In this document: positions 23,206-36,195 of the stretch, piece by piece
Layout of the letters: each line of letters starts with the position of its first letter
How positions within the stretch are numbered: position 1 is the first letter of the stretch
Assembly: GCF_003597395.2 (NCBI RefSeq)
Contig: NC_133771.1
Span: 52,500,071-52,564,070 of the forward strand
Reading direction: 5' to 3'
DNA from: Chelonoidis abingdonii
Taxonomy: Eukaryota > Chordata > Testudines > Testudinidae
DNA: 64,000 nt
Program-made: the position numbers and the translations under genes
The notes under the pieces: model-generated
What the model was told of the DNA's origin: nothing
Databases searched by the model: none
Seen by the model: only the letters and a program-made list of their open reading frames with translations

Positions 23206-24394
23206 CTCTATCCCCACTTTCACGTTACAATTGTTCTGGTAGTAACACACTTGATGAGCAAACCCCATAGGATTTTTTGGTGCTGCAGGGATCTTTACCT
23301 TAGGTACAAGGAGCATTGCTGCAAAGTGAATGGGGAAACCAAAAAACACCCACCAGCGGGAGGGAGAGAGAAGGAGAAGCAACGAGCTTAACCATGAAAG
23401 TTATTTATTGCCAGGTAATAACCATACAAGGGGAGCCAAGCAAACAAAACAGTTATAATATTAAATCTAACTTAAATTTGATTATAAAAGTCAGGTTTAG
23501 AAAACTAACTGATCACACAAGTCAGGGTCAGAAGGCTGTACCGAGATAGAGAGAGAGAGAGATCTGGGTTCTCACCATTCCATGAAACTTCACTCGATCG
23601 GGGTTCCCAGGTGGTGGTGGTAGCCGAGGGTCCAGAGTGCTGGAGACAGGCAGAGCCCCCAGCACACTCAGTCAGGAGAAGATGAAGTCCCAATGGAACT
23701 GATGCAGATGTTGGATACAGGGATCAGAACACTTACTTGAGCATGGGTAGGAGTTTTTGTACAGAAACAACAGTGGTTCAAGGGAGAACACTAGATTTGG
23801 TTATGGGTAAACTGATGGCTCAAGGGAATATGCCAAAGTTGTTTTGTTCAGGCTAGACAATAGGAGCGGATCATTCCTGGCTATGAACGGTGTTCCCTGG
23901 AGAGAGCTCATAATGTATTTAGGCAGCTTCTGTATTTTGAATACCAGTGAAGGATTTATTACTAGAACTGGTCTGATAACTACTGAGCTGGGTGTATGCA
24001 GGCATGGGTTCATTAACATCTGGAGCAGAGATCCCCCATCATGCAGTGCTCTCCTACTTTTCTGGTCCCATAGTTCAGTGAGGTTCTTGCCTTGGAATCT
24101 CTGTTCTCTATTCTGTACGCTAGTGGAGATGCCTCCCTGTCCCATCTTGGATGCAAATGAGGCTAGAGGAGTTTCCTTAATCCTGTTATTCTTGTCTGGA
24201 AGGGTTTAAGTGTGTCTCCCACTGCCTTTTCATTGCTTTTTGTAAGTCTTTCTTCTGATCGGCTTTAGTTCAAGCACAGGCTGGGGGTGGGGGTAAGGTC
24301 TTTCATGTGTCAGACAGGCTGGGTACTGCACATTGGTTCCCCAAGAACACAGAGTTGACAGGTAACAGTTATGCCTCTTTCCTTCCTGTCACAA
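23206..24394 (-). mobile_element. Unclassified LTR-like repeat
   Basis: On the minus strand it starts TGTGACAGGAAGG near 24394 and contains GGCAATAAATAAC (23400-23415), a polyadenylation-like signal. ORFs inside are short and not recognisable. LTR nature and the left boundary are tentative. Confidence 0.35.
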
Positions 24395-25964
24395 TTGTTG
24401 TGGTGTTGTTGTGCAGTGTTACACAGATACTATTTCCACATTACCTAGTGATTTATCCTTGGTAGCTGAAGTGATTTGTTTCTTTATCCCTTACTGCTAT
24501 TCAGACAACATCCCTCCTATCCCACATGACTTTTGAATCACTTTCTGGTTTCCCATTGTCTATTGTAAACCTCTCAGTGTCTTGGTTTCTCCATCTGTGT
24601 GGATATTACTATCTACCAAACTTTCAAATTGCTTTTTGAATCTTGATGAAAGGCATTGTATAAAATTGTATTATTTGCAAATCAGGCAGTCCTGATACCT
24701 GATAATCAGTCCTGGCTTTCCTCTTCATATATGTGAGAAGGTATATTAGTAAGTTGGCTAGTATGTGACCATGATTAAAAGGTGGAGCATTAAACACACC
24801 TTAGCTATGATAAAATTAAGGTACATGAAAAATTTAGAGTCTGCAATGTGCTAGTGGGTTCAAAATTGCGCCACCCAAGTGCTTCTAGTACCATCCGTAC
24901 AATGCAGTTCATTGTGCATGTCACACTCTGTTAACTGAGGCATGAATAATGTGGAAGTTTCAGGGAAGAAATTTCCTGCAAAAATGTTCTGAGAATAAAT
25001 TGTAGATTTACATCACTCACAGACTGCCGAAAGTTCTTCTTCTTCTTCTTCTAAATATAAAGAGTTTAAAGTAGCTTCAGTCTTTAGCTATTTAAACTTT
25101 TAATTTGTAATTGCTTTTTTTACATTTGGAAAGGTTAAATCTCTTCCTGGAAATGGCTGACTTGATGTAAAGATGGATTGAGTTCCTCCTTTGAAAACCT
25201 CACTCAATAGCCAGCCGTCATTGAAATGCACTATTGCTGGAAGCAATCTTATCTTATCAAGGTCTTTAGCGATGTCAAAGGATAGTATATAAAAAAGACA
25301 TGTCTCCCTAGTTCACAGCAGGGGTTTTTCCAGTATATAACGTACCTGCCAATCTTACCTTGTACTATACAATTCCAAAAAAAATGAGTCAGGCTTCCTG
25401 CTGCTTTAATGCTTTCAACCATCTTTTCCTCAACAACGGTATCAGTTCTAGAGCTGAATGCTTTTGTTGGATTTACTGTTTTGAGCCTTTATTTCCCATC
25501 AGGATTTATTATTTTGAGAGCTCCTGTGATTTAGTTTAAATTTCCTTTCCTTTCATTGAAGCAGTTTCTAAATTGCTTCTCTCCAGATACGCACAGCTGA
25601 CTGGCTCTCTTAAGCCAACACCATGACAGCTATAAGCTAAACTGTTTTTGAAAACTGTACTCCTGAAAACACTTTCAAAACTGGTTTAATTCATTCACAC
25701 TACTACACCGTGAACACGGTGTTTACTCTAAACTCTGTTTGGATCAGGCACATGTCCATAGTTCTGTTATTTGTTTCTAGGATAGATTAAAAGCTGCAAT
25801 CCATCTACTGTGCAACCCACTTTTAAACCAAATTAACTGGGTTCTTTAACTGAGTTTAGACATGCTAATGTGGAAAGGCTTGAATCACAGTGGGGGAAGC
25901 TATCCAAGTCTCTCTTCCAATTTACAAGAAAGAACCAGAGCACCTTGCAAGAGAAATGCTTACT
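24395..25964. other. EYS intron, no recognised feature
   Basis: AT-rich; a short TTC repeat is at 25037-25052. Confidence 0.45.
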
Positions 25965-27197
25965 TTTTAAAAGTTTTTGACAAGGTCCAATACCAAAGGC
26001 TCTTAAGCAGAGTAGGCAGTCATGGAATAAGAGGGAAAGCCCTCTCATGGATCAGTAACTGATCAAAACAAATGGTAAGAATAAATGGTTAGTTTTCACA
26101 ATGCAGAGAGGTAAATAGTGTGGTCCCCCAAGGGTCTGTACAGGGACCTGTGCTGTTCAAGGGAGAAGGGGTAAACAGTGAGGTGGCAATGTTTGCAGAT
26201 GATATTAAATAACTCAAGATAGTTAGGTCCAAAGCAGATAGTGAAGAATTACAAAGGGAGCTCACAAAACTGGGTCACCGGGCAAGAAAATAGCAGATGA
26301 AATTCAATGTAGGTAAATGCAAAGTAATGCCAATTGGAAAATTCAATCTATACAAACAAAATGACAGGGTCTAAATTAGTTGTTACCACTCAAGAAAGAG
26401 AGATCATGAAGTCATTATAGATAGTTCTCTGAAAACAGCTGCTCAGTGTACAGTGGCGGTCAAAAAAACTAACAGAACATTAGGCAGCATTAGTAAAAAA
26501 AACGGATAGATAATAAGACAGAAAATATCATAGTGCGAATACATCAATCCATTGTACACGCATATCTTGAATACTCCATCTCAAAAAAGATATTAGAATT
26601 GGAAAAAGTACAGAGAAGAGCAATAAAAATGATTAAGGGTATGTAACAGCTTCCATATGAGGAGAGATTAAAAAGAATGGTACTGTTCAGCTAGTAGAAG
26701 AGACAACTGAAGGGAGATATGATAGAATCTATAAAATCATGAATAGTGTGGAGAAAATGAATAGGGAAGTGTTATTTACCCTTTCACATAACACATGAAC
26801 CAGGGATTACCCAAGAAAAAGAAACAGGAAGCAGGTTTAAAACAAACATAAGGAAGTACTTCTGCACACAATGCACAGTTAATCTGTGGAACTCATTGCT
26901 AGGGGATGATATGAAGGCCAAAAGTATAATGGGTTCAAAAGAAAATTAAATAAGTTCACTGAAGACAGGTCTATCAATGGCTATTAGTCAAGATGGTGAG
27001 GGACGCAACCCCCATACACTTGGTGTCCCTAAACATCTTATTGCTAGAAGGTGGGACTAGATGACAGGAGTAGATCAATCAACAAAGTGTCTTGTTCTGT
27101 TAATTCCCTCTGAGGGATCTGGCGCCGGTCACTGACAGAAGATCGGCTACATGGACAACTGGTCTGATCCAGTATGGCCATTCTTATGTTCTTATCT
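25965..27197 (+). mobile_element. CR1/L3-like LINE, 5'-truncated pseudogene
   Basis: Reverse transcriptase remnants in order. KVFDKVQYQRLLSRVGSHGI is at 25970-26030. A frameshifted GVPQGSV-PVLF region is near 26125-26160. MFADDIK, which keeps the catalytic FADD, is at about 26190-26210. MKFNVGKCKVMPIG is at about 26300-26340. The C-terminal stretch (HTLGVPKHLIARRWD) is at about 27015-27060. The 3' end reads GATCCAGTATGGCCATTCTT and stops in TATGTTCTTAT at about 27195, the tail of L3-like CR1 families. Multiple stops; not functional. Confidence 0.88.
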
Positions 27198-28479
27198 TGA
27201 AACAAAAACTGATTTAGGGCCTTATTCAGGAACACACTTAAGCACATGCCTAAATACATCCTATTGACACAGCAGAAGTCAAAAAAGTCAAGTTAAGCAC
27301 ATTCAGTACAGAAGTGCTGATTTGCTTTACAGACCCTACAAAACACAACATGAAACAGCAAAACCTGAAAGAATTTTGCTACAGAAAATGACTTCCCAGA
27401 ATTTCAATCCTTCAGCTCCCTGGCAATACCGTAATCATGTCGGTGATTTCAGAACTGCAATTTCCATCCCTCTGGATTACTTTTTAATGCAATTGATGAT
27501 AAAGCTAATCACACTGCAAACACGGGCACCATACTTCTCCTTTCGATAACTATCAGCATTAAGGGAAGGATTAGCAGGGAACAGCAGCTCTGGTTCTATT
27601 GCTCTTCTATGGGAGGTGGGCATGTGGAGTCCATACTTTGCCACAGTAGACATACTCATATGAATGAGGTAGTCAGGTCTGCCACTCCATTGCAAAAACT
27701 AAATATGTGTGTGTAATATTCCTTTCTTGTATCTTGTGTCTGTCTTGTCTATTTAGATTGTAAATTCTTTGGGGGGCAGTACTGTCTACTGCTCTGTTTG
27801 TAAAGTGTCTAACACAACATACAGCCATTTGAACACAAAAGATGCTGTGGGAATGTTACATACTAGCATTTTAATGATACTACAAGAAATCAGAAGTAAG
27901 CAACTATTGTGCTTTTTTTTTAAGTATTTAATCTTTATTGATAACACTGGTTTGTCAGTCTTGTAGATTGATCTTTTACTTTGATTGCTGCCTCAGTTCT
28001 GCATTTCACACATTCCCGAATGATGGCTGTATATTATGAAAAGTTTAGTGACCTAAAAAGTGTGAAATCAAATGCTATAAAACTGAGTGTTGACATTTTT
28101 CAAATATGTGAGAAGTGCATCCGTGAGAGTTGTAGAGAATTAGCATAGTTGAAAGACACACTACGTTGAACTGACTGAGAATGTAACAGGGAAAAAATGC
28201 TGCTTTATGTTCTCCCCTTTATAACTAGTACAAAAGATTGTTTGCTTTCCATTTTCCCAAACAGAATAGACCTAAAATATCTGATGTGATTACACTCCAT
28301 TAAATCAGACATTAGGGAGATCAGTTAAATCGGTCTGACTCATTTACTTGTAGCAAAGTATAAATGGCTGCCCTAGAAAAGCAGGTGTACTGAAGAATAA
28401 TCTCTTATTTTAGGGGAGACAAATGATTGGATGAGTAATAGTAGCAAGCAGCTGACCCAAGTTTCCAGGGTTTTTTAAG
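27198..28479. other. EYS intron, no recognised feature
   Basis: Mixed AT-rich sequence, no named element. Confidence 0.45.
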
Positions 28480-28690
28480 AGAAAGAAGTAATTTTTCTTC
28501 CCAATGAGATAAAAATGCTGATTAATTTCTTTAAGTATGGTACAATATATAATGGTGCATTATCAAGAAAATTAGACTGGCTCTATACATAACGACATCA
28601 TATCAACTGCAAGGGGATTGAAAATGAGGAAACAGGCCTGGTAGCTGTGTGATTAAAATGAAAAGGCCTTTAATAAATGCTTGAGATATT
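28480..28690. promoter_or_regulatory. Candidate conserved non-coding element
   Basis: Single-copy-looking sequence with GATTAATTTC, GTGTGATTAAAATG and a long open palindrome-free stretch, differing in texture from the surrounding repeats. Inference only. Confidence 0.2.
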
Positions 28691-29446
28691 ATCTTTTTTA
28701 ATACAATGGTTTGTTTTCAATGACTCAGGTATGCAGAGTAGTTCTGTAGACACACAAAGTAGATAGATATATTAGGAGCAGGAAAAAATGTCTAGCATAC
28801 TCTAGGCTTTTAATTTGTAACAAGAATGTGTCTGCTATGATGTAAACCTGCTGGTTGTAGCTAAATTTTTCTGTTTTCTCAAGATTTTTTGTCATTTCTG
28901 CCTTCCAGTACTTTATGTACCAATTTGAAGTGTAACTACATAAAACAGGTGGATGGGTAATGAGTGACAATGATCTGATACTACTCCATTGAATTAATTC
29001 TAGTGTTGGCATATTGTAAAGAACTGGCTGGTAGTGTGTATGCATACCGCTCTCCACTTCTGGATGGAATTACAGCTGCTCATCTGTGTCTCATGGGCCC
29101 TGTACTGCTAACAGAACAGAGGTTATCCTAATGTGCTAGTGGGGGCCTGTGCTTTCAGAGAAAGAAAATCTAGGTTCTACCCATGCTTTCACCATAAAGT
29201 TCTAAGTAGCCACAAAATGTGCAGCACAGCAAGTGCCAAATATTGCTCCCAATAAGTACTGCTCCTGGAGAAGGAACTTCTTGTAGTGACTCTATTCAAA
29301 GTGCCTTCAAGTACCATTGTGAAGGTAAATTAGAAAGGATAGTTAAATATCCAAACTATTTGTAGACAGGCAATGGTTTGATAATATATGGAGGTTCTTG
29401 AACTTCTCCCAAACTCACTGGTCCACCACTAATTAGGATGATGGGC
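28691..29446. other. EYS intron, no recognised feature
   Basis: Includes a 110-codon minus-strand ORF (28725-29057) with no domain or coding signature that I recognise. Confidence 0.4.
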
Positions 29447-29532
29447 CAGATCCTCAGTTGAAGCAAGTTAGTATATCTGTATCAAAATTAATGGAGCTAT
29501 ACCAATATGTACCAGGTACAGATCTAGACCAA
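29447..29532. repeat. Short palindromic interspersed repeat
   Basis: GGGCCAGATCCTCAGTTG at the left and CAGATCTAGACC at the right form an imperfect hairpin. A similar core (GATCCTCAGCTGGTGTAAAT) lies at 49973-49992. Confidence 0.5.
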
Positions 29533-32300
29533 TATGAATAATCAGATGATAATTATGAACTGAAAAAAATATGTGCTGCAACTACCCTCAAAAGGCAGTA
29601 AGACTACTGAATAAGCAGCTTACATTTTAACTGTTGAGAGGCAAAGTTGTGAGTAATTATTGCTCTAACAAACAGTAGTCATAGGCAGGTTTGAAAAGGT
29701 TCCACAACTATCAGGATGGTAAAAATGACTTTTGTTGAAAGGCAAATACATTATGGTGGAACTGTTGTGACACCAAAGTTAAAGTTGAATTCTGTGACTA
29801 AAGTATGGGGAGTTCATTCTCAGTTTTATATAAAAAAAACTATAACTGCTCCAAATTTTCGGAGGAGCTTCAAGAAAATTGATTAATAATTAGTTTCTGT
29901 GTTCTAATCAACAAAAAATTGGACCCAGATAAAGTTTTCATTCTGAGTCTCATGATTTTTTGGGGGGAGTCGCCATAGCTGTAGAAAATAAGCAATGTGT
30001 ACATAATGAGGGTTGCTTGGCTCTCTAGGATTATGTAATTATGTGTTTTAAATTAATCACAATGATAGTGTCATATGTCATAACTGAATTTTATATGCCA
30101 TTGCTAACCAATGGAGAACATTTACTACATTTTCTATTTCCATTCTCTGTTTTGGCATGCAAAGTCTTTTTAAATGGTTTAGGAGAGGACTATAAAACTA
30201 ACTTTTGACACACTCTCAATAATGTTTCCAAACATCCTCAGCTGTGTCCTGGGTGTTAATGTGGTCCATGAAGAATGGATTAGGCTAATGAAGGAGAAAT
30301 TGTATTTTGTTTGTGAACTGTTCAGTCAGTTCAAGAGCAAAGTTCAACAGTTTCACAGAGATCCTGGTCTGATACAAATAAACAGCAGCTGTGTTAAATA
30401 TCCTGGTTGTTATAAAACTGTTAGCTGGTTCAGAATCTCCAGCATAATAGCTGCTGACTTGCTGAAGATTAGAATTTTGGTAGAACTATCCAGCCTGCTG
30501 CTGAAACCAGCTGGTTTCATGAAGATCACAATCTTTAACACAATAGCAGTTTCTTTAATGAAGAACAGAACCTCCATAAAATCATTTAGCCATGCAGGAA
30601 GTTCCTGAGCCCTCTAGATTCTGGTTGTTTTTTTTTGTTTTTAAAAGAGTCAATGCTTTGCTGAAGATTCTATCTGAAAAACCTGGGAAAATAATACACA
30701 AATACACTGTGTTTTGTGACAGGTAGGGTTGCTCTGCACATAAAAAACCACTCTGAATCTTGTGTGTGTGTGTAGTTGTCACAGAACTGTGCAGAAGAAA
30801 CAGTAGAGGGGACAATCTGGTCTATCTGTGGTGGAGGTGAGAAGATGGAATTTAGGAATGGGGAGATTGGAAGGCTGGCATCCATACTGAGACAGAGTGA
30901 TGTGTTCTTTGTAGTGTATTGTGATAGTGCTAGGAATGAGGTGTGTTTCTGGGTCGAGTAGAGGGTATGTAGTTTTGGTAGCCATAACTTAAAATGTAAG
31001 TACATTAAAAGTTTGAATAATATCCTGGCTCTGTTGAGGTCAATGGCAAAACTCCCGTTGACTTCAATAAGACTTGTATTTCACTAATTACATACAGTGC
31101 AACCTTAAGTGTGACACACAACAGTGTTTTATATATTACTATAACCTGTATAAGCAACCATGCCTTCCAAAAAGCTTTCAAAACAACAAAGATAGAAAAA
31201 TGTGGTTGTTGACTACTGTTTATTACCAAAGTTGCTACCAGAAGTATGGAGAATATGCTTCGATAAATTCATCATTATAATTAATTAGTTTCACTGATTA
31301 CATGCTGAACAGGCACCTTCATCCTTTAAAACTGATATTTTCTGCTCTTGCAATTTGCCCTGTCTGCTTACAATGCCTTTTCTTTTTAATCTGCCAAAAG
31401 GTCAATCGCTGAATTGTTTTAAATGTTTAAATATAGCATTACACATAATCTTTTCATTTGTCACACAGTAATGAAATTCAAATCATGAAGATCTTTTTGA
31501 GGGAAGTGGATGCTTGGCACTGGCTTTTGCTTGTTTCTTTGTTGATTCAATTGACCATAAAAAACCAAAATCTTGGCCTGGATTTTACCTGCATTATGAT
31601 GGTAAAGAAAAAAATATTGAATCCATTTTAATATTTTCTGTTGCTGTTGAAAGGAGGCTGACTCTATCTTCCTGGATTTTGAAATTATTAAAATCTTCTG
31701 TGGTAATAGGTCCTGCAACTATGTAGGCTCCCTTTAACAACAGCACACATAATGAGCCAAATTCTTCCCTGAGCTATTTACAGGCCACCACACTGACAGT
31801 GTTTACAATTTTTGAAACGATGGCAGCTAGACTGAAGGGATCAGAGCTTTTGTCATCTACTGCTGCTCTTCATTCCTTTTCCTCTGGGCAATTAATGTAC
31901 AGGGCACTATCATCCCCTACACTTACAGGAAAGCTACGTCTACAATTTTGAATACACAAAGTTTCCTTGCTATTACTTCACTGAGGGATAGGTCCCAGCA
32001 GATTCCTGGGAGTCTTCAGAGGGGTTCTGGAGGGCCCCATGTCTCTGTTTGGGCTCCCAGGTCTCCTCCCATGCACTTTCCATCATAAAACTCCTGCAGA
32101 AGTCATGCTACCTGGGGTTCCCCATTCTGCTTGCTTCCCTGAACTCCTCCTCATGAGTGTTACTCCTTGAGGAAGTGAATAAGACTACTCAATAAGCAGT
32201 TTACATACCAATATAAGCAACAACATACCAACAACTGGGTTTATATTTAGTCTTGAGTTGACACCGCAGTAAGGGGGGAAGGGATGATTTCATTTTTATA
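29533..32300. other. EYS intron, mostly unrecognised
   Basis: Contains a 128-codon ORF (30222-30608) without recognisable domain and a TG simple repeat near 30760-30773. No exon signature. Confidence 0.4.
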
Positions 32301-32588
32301 GTGTATCTACACTAAGCTTTTCTGCAAAAGGATTTCATAGCATTGCTACAATGGTTTAACTTCACTGGTGGTAGCAATAATGGGATTATCTGTGTAGAAA
32401 GGAAATGAGGCAGCTGCTGATGTTTTAAGCAAGGTTCCATCTTACACTGCTCAGAGTAGTGCTCCTCAATCCACTTAAAATACTGGCAGACACCAATGCT
32501 TAATTACATTGCTAGCACTGGTGGAGCTGAACCAACAGTGATAGCCATAGTGAAAATATTTTTGTAAAATTGCCTAATGCAGACAAGT
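32301..32588. mobile_element. Possible MITE
   Basis: Begins AGTGTATCTACACTAAGC and ends TTGCCTAATGCAGACAAG, weakly inverted GTCTACAC-like ends flanking 288 bp without an ORF. Confidence 0.35.
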
Positions 32589-33689
32589 TCTTGCAGATGT
32601 CAGTTTTTGAAGGATTGTTTAAACAAAGGTCACTTGTGGCTGTCTAGATAGAAGTTAAAGATTCTAAGACACTTTTCAAAAAGAATGGTTGGTCTGATAA
32701 ATTTATTATTTATCAATCAGTATTTTAAAGAAAGGTCTATAATATATGTAGCTGCTACAGAAAAATTTTATCCATACAATCTCTATACTACTATTATCCA
32801 ATTCATTTCTGCCTAAACCACTTTGGTATGTCTAGAATGTAAAGATTCCTGTATAAAACAAGTTGTGTATAATTACTTTACTTTACAACTCCAAGTATAT
32901 GTCATTTTGTGTAAATTTGCATGCTGTGGAACAAACCCTCATGACCTGCAGTCAAACAATTTTTCTGACTGAACTCAACCAGCTGGTTTCCGTGCTTTCA
33001 GATAAAGAGATTGCAGGTCTGGGTATAGCACTAGGCCTTCGTTCTGTGAGATGATGTACAGAAGAATTGGGAAAGGATAAGGTGGAGAGATCAACAGGTG
33101 TATCAGGCTGGAGAACCAAAACTGATGAGCTCCTGAAGGAGCTATCAATATTACTGGGGCCTTGCAGGACATTGGGAATTAACAGGATGGAGGGAAAAGC
33201 GTTTAGCAGCCCTCAATTCCACAAAATTAGAAATGTATCTGCAGGAGAGCCCAGACTCCTGGGGATCAGAATATGAGACACTTCTTATTCGCATTAGTGG
33301 CTAAAAGATCTACTAAGGAAACTCCTCAGCCCTGAAATATTTCATCTAAATCTAAGTCCTTTATTTCCTTATTGATGGTGTCTTTCCTATTCAGATGATC
33401 TGCTGAACTGTTTTGGGTCCCAGATAGATAAAAGGTTACTATCTTGAGTCAATGAAAATTGCACACAACGAACTCCTTCCTGACATAAGGGAGAAGATCT
33501 TGCATTGCCTTATCTGTATAATACATCACTATCATGTTGTCTGACCGCAGCATCAAACTTGCAGCTTCTGGCCCAATGATGAACGAGTACTACGTGCAGA
33601 GGAAGAAACATTTCTCTTAATTTGGAAACAAAGCCTCTTCCTATAAGCATCAGGAGCCCTTGGACAATATTCTAAGAAAGAGGTTTAAG
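32589..33689. other. EYS intron, no recognised feature
   Basis: Short ORFs only. Confidence 0.4.
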
Positions 33690-35674
33690 AGAAAGTAGAA
33701 AGCTTAGAAGGAATGGAAAATGAGAGAGATCAGCAAGGAAAGCTACCTCTTGAAGATCAGAAAGTGTAAGGATAAAGTGAGAACTGCCAAAAGCAAAGCA
33801 GAATTGGACCTTGCAAAGGCAATTAAAACCAATAGTAAAAGGTTCTATAGCCATATAAATAAGATGAAAACAAGGAAAGAAGAAATGCGACCTCTAAGTA
33901 CTGAGGATAGGGAGGAGATTAAAAATTATCTAGGCATGGTCCAACACCTAAACAAATACTTTGTCTCAATTTTTAATGAGACTAATGAAGAGCTTAGAGG
34001 TAATGGCAGGGTGGCTGATGACAGTGAAATCATGAAATAATCACATTGAGTTGGAAGTCAAACTCAAACAGCTTAATGGGACTAAATCGGGGGGGGCAGA
34101 TAATGTCCATCAAAGAATATTAAAGGAACTGGCACATGAAATTGCAAGCCCAATAGTAAGGATTTTTTCATGAATCTGAAAACTTGGGGGTCATACCGTA
34201 TTACTAGAGAATTGCTAATATAGCTCCTATTTTTAAGAAAGGGAAAAAACATGATCCAGGAAACTACAGACCTGTAGTTTGACCTCAATTGCATGCAAAG
34301 TTTTTGAACAAATTTTGAAAGAGAAAGTAGTTAAGGACATAGAGATGAATGGTAATTGAGATAAAATACAACATGGTTTTACAAAAGGTAGATTGTGCCA
34401 GACCAGCCTGATCTCCTTTTTTGGGAAGATAACTGATTTTTTTAGACAAAGAAAATGCAGTAGATCTAATTTACCTGGATTCCAGTACAGCATTTGATAG
34501 TGTTCCATATGGGAAATTATTAGTTAACCCGGAGAAGATGGGGATAAATATGAGAACTGAAAGTTGGATAAGAAACTGGTTAAAGGGGAGACTATAATGG
34601 CTCATGCTGAAAGGTGAACTGTCATGCTGGAGGGAGGTTATTAGCGCAGTTCCTTAGGGATCGATCTTGGGTTCAATCTTACTTAAAGTTTTTATTACTG
34701 ATCTTGGCACAAAAAGTGAGAGTGTGCTAATAAAATTTGTAGATGACATAAAGTTGGGAGGTAAAACCAATTAGGAAGAGGACTGGAATATCATACAAGA
34801 AGATCTGGATGACCTTGTAAATTGGAGTAATAGAAATGGGATGAAATGTAATAGTTCAAAGTGCAAGGTCATGCATTTAGGAACTAATAACAAGAATTTT
34901 TGCTATAAGCTGGAGACTTATCAATTGAAAACGATAGAGGAGGAGAAAGACCTGGATGTACTGGTTGAGCACAGGATGTTTATGAGCTATAAATGTGACG
35001 TGGCAGTGAAAAAGTCTAGTTCAGTTCTAGTATGCATTAGGTGAGGTATTTCCAGTAAAAACAGGGAAGTGTTATTATCATTATACAAGGCACTGATGAA
35101 ACTGCATCTGGAATACTTTGTGCAATTTCAGTCTCCCATGTTTAAGAAAGATTATTTCAAACTGGAACAGGTGCAGAGAAGGGCTACTAAGATGATCAGA
35201 GGAATAGAAAATCTACCTCATAAGAGGAACAGAAAACCTACCTTATAAGAGAAGCCAAAAGAAGGCTGAGGGGAGATATGATTGCTCTCTATAAATACAT
35301 CAGAGGGAAAAATACAAGGGAGGGAGAGGAGTTATTTAAGTTAAGCACCAATGTGGACACAAGAACAAATGGATATAAACTGGCCATCAACAAGTTTGGA
35401 ATTGAAATTAGGCAAAGGTTTATAACCATCACAGGAGTGAAGTTCTGGAACAGCCTTCCAAGGGAAGCAATGACGGGGGAAAAAACCTAAGTGGCTTCAA
35501 AAATCGTGTTTGATAAGTTTATGGAAGGGATAGTATGATGAGACTGCCTATGGTGGCACATGAGCCATCAGCAACTGCCAGTAGCAAAAATACCCAATGG
35601 CTGGAGACAGGACACTAGATAGGGAGTGCTCTGATTTACTAAAGAGAATTCTTTTACAGGAATCTGACTGGTTG

Positions 35675-35871
35675 TGTAACCCATACACCTCCTGGTTGTG
35701 GTCCTCTGTCCCATCTAGTGGCACTGAGACCACTTAGAGAGAAATTATGGAGTCTGCTCTATAGCCTTAGCTAACAGCCGTATGACTATTAGTTCATGCA
35801 GTAGCAGCTCATGCATTTAACTCCAGAGATCACAGGTTTGATCCTGACGACTATGGTCTGATGCTGTTACA
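35675..35871 (+). mobile_element. Solo LTR of the miniature LTR family, with perfect 4-bp TSD
   Basis: 197 bp beginning TGTAACCC and ending CTGTTACA. It is flanked on both sides by GTTG (35671-35674 and 35872-35875). Removing it and one GTTG rejoins the LINE 3' UTR smoothly (...GACTG-GTTG-GTCTTGCC...), which shows directly that it is an insertion. It aligns with both LTRs of the element at 634-1096 (in the opposite orientation), for example in CATCTAGTGGCACTGAGACC. Loss of the interior by LTR recombination is the usual origin of such copies. Confidence 0.85.
35790..35844 (+). promoter_or_regulatory. tRNA-like internal Pol III promoter (A and B boxes) in the LTR
   Basis: TAGTTCATGCAGTAGCAG (A-box-like, from 35790) and GGTTTGATCC (B-box-like, 35835-35844) are 45 bases apart, the same as positions 8 to about 53 of a tRNA. 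The LTR copy at 634-837 shows the same pair in better form (TAGCTCATGCGTTAGAGG and GGTTCAATCC, minus strand). Activity is not shown. Confidence 0.5.
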
Positions 35872-36195
35872 GTTGGTCTTGCCTACATGCTAAGGATCTA
35901 ACTGATCACCATATTTGAGGTTGGGAAGACATTTTTCCCGGACAGATTAGCAGAGGCTCTGAGGGATTTTCACCTTCCTCTGCATCATGGGGCACGGTCA
36001 CTTGCTGGTTTAAACTAGTGTAAATGGTGAATTCTTTGTAACTTGAGCTCTTTAAACCATGATTTGAGGACTTCAGTAACTCAGCCAGAGGTTAGGCTTC
36101 TGTTTCAGGAGTGTGTGGGTGAGGTTCTGTGGCCTGAAATGTGCAGGAGGTCAAACTGGATGATCTTGATAGTCCCTTATGATGTTAAAGTTTAT

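Larger units (their letters stand above)
33690..36195 (+). mobile_element. CR1/L3-like LINE, near-complete RT and 3' UTR, pseudogene
   Basis: The N-terminal linker of ORF2 is at 33720-34035 (KAIKTNSKRFYSHINKMK). The RT fingers and palm (a stop-ridden, frameshifted palm segment) follow at 34260-34510. FVDDIKLGG is at 34735-34765, keeping both catalytic aspartates. MKCNSSKCKVMHLGTNNKNF follows at 34841, and the C-terminal part is at 35278-35490. The 3' UTR resumes at 35876 after an insertion and ends in the tail GGTCAAACTGGATGATCTTG near 36160-36195. A 197-bp LTR-like element (35675-35871) interrupts it. Many stops and frameshifts. Confidence 0.88.

Noticed and set aside
30222..30608. 128-codon ORF
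   Set aside because: No recognisable domain, no splice context, AT-rich intron; likely chance.
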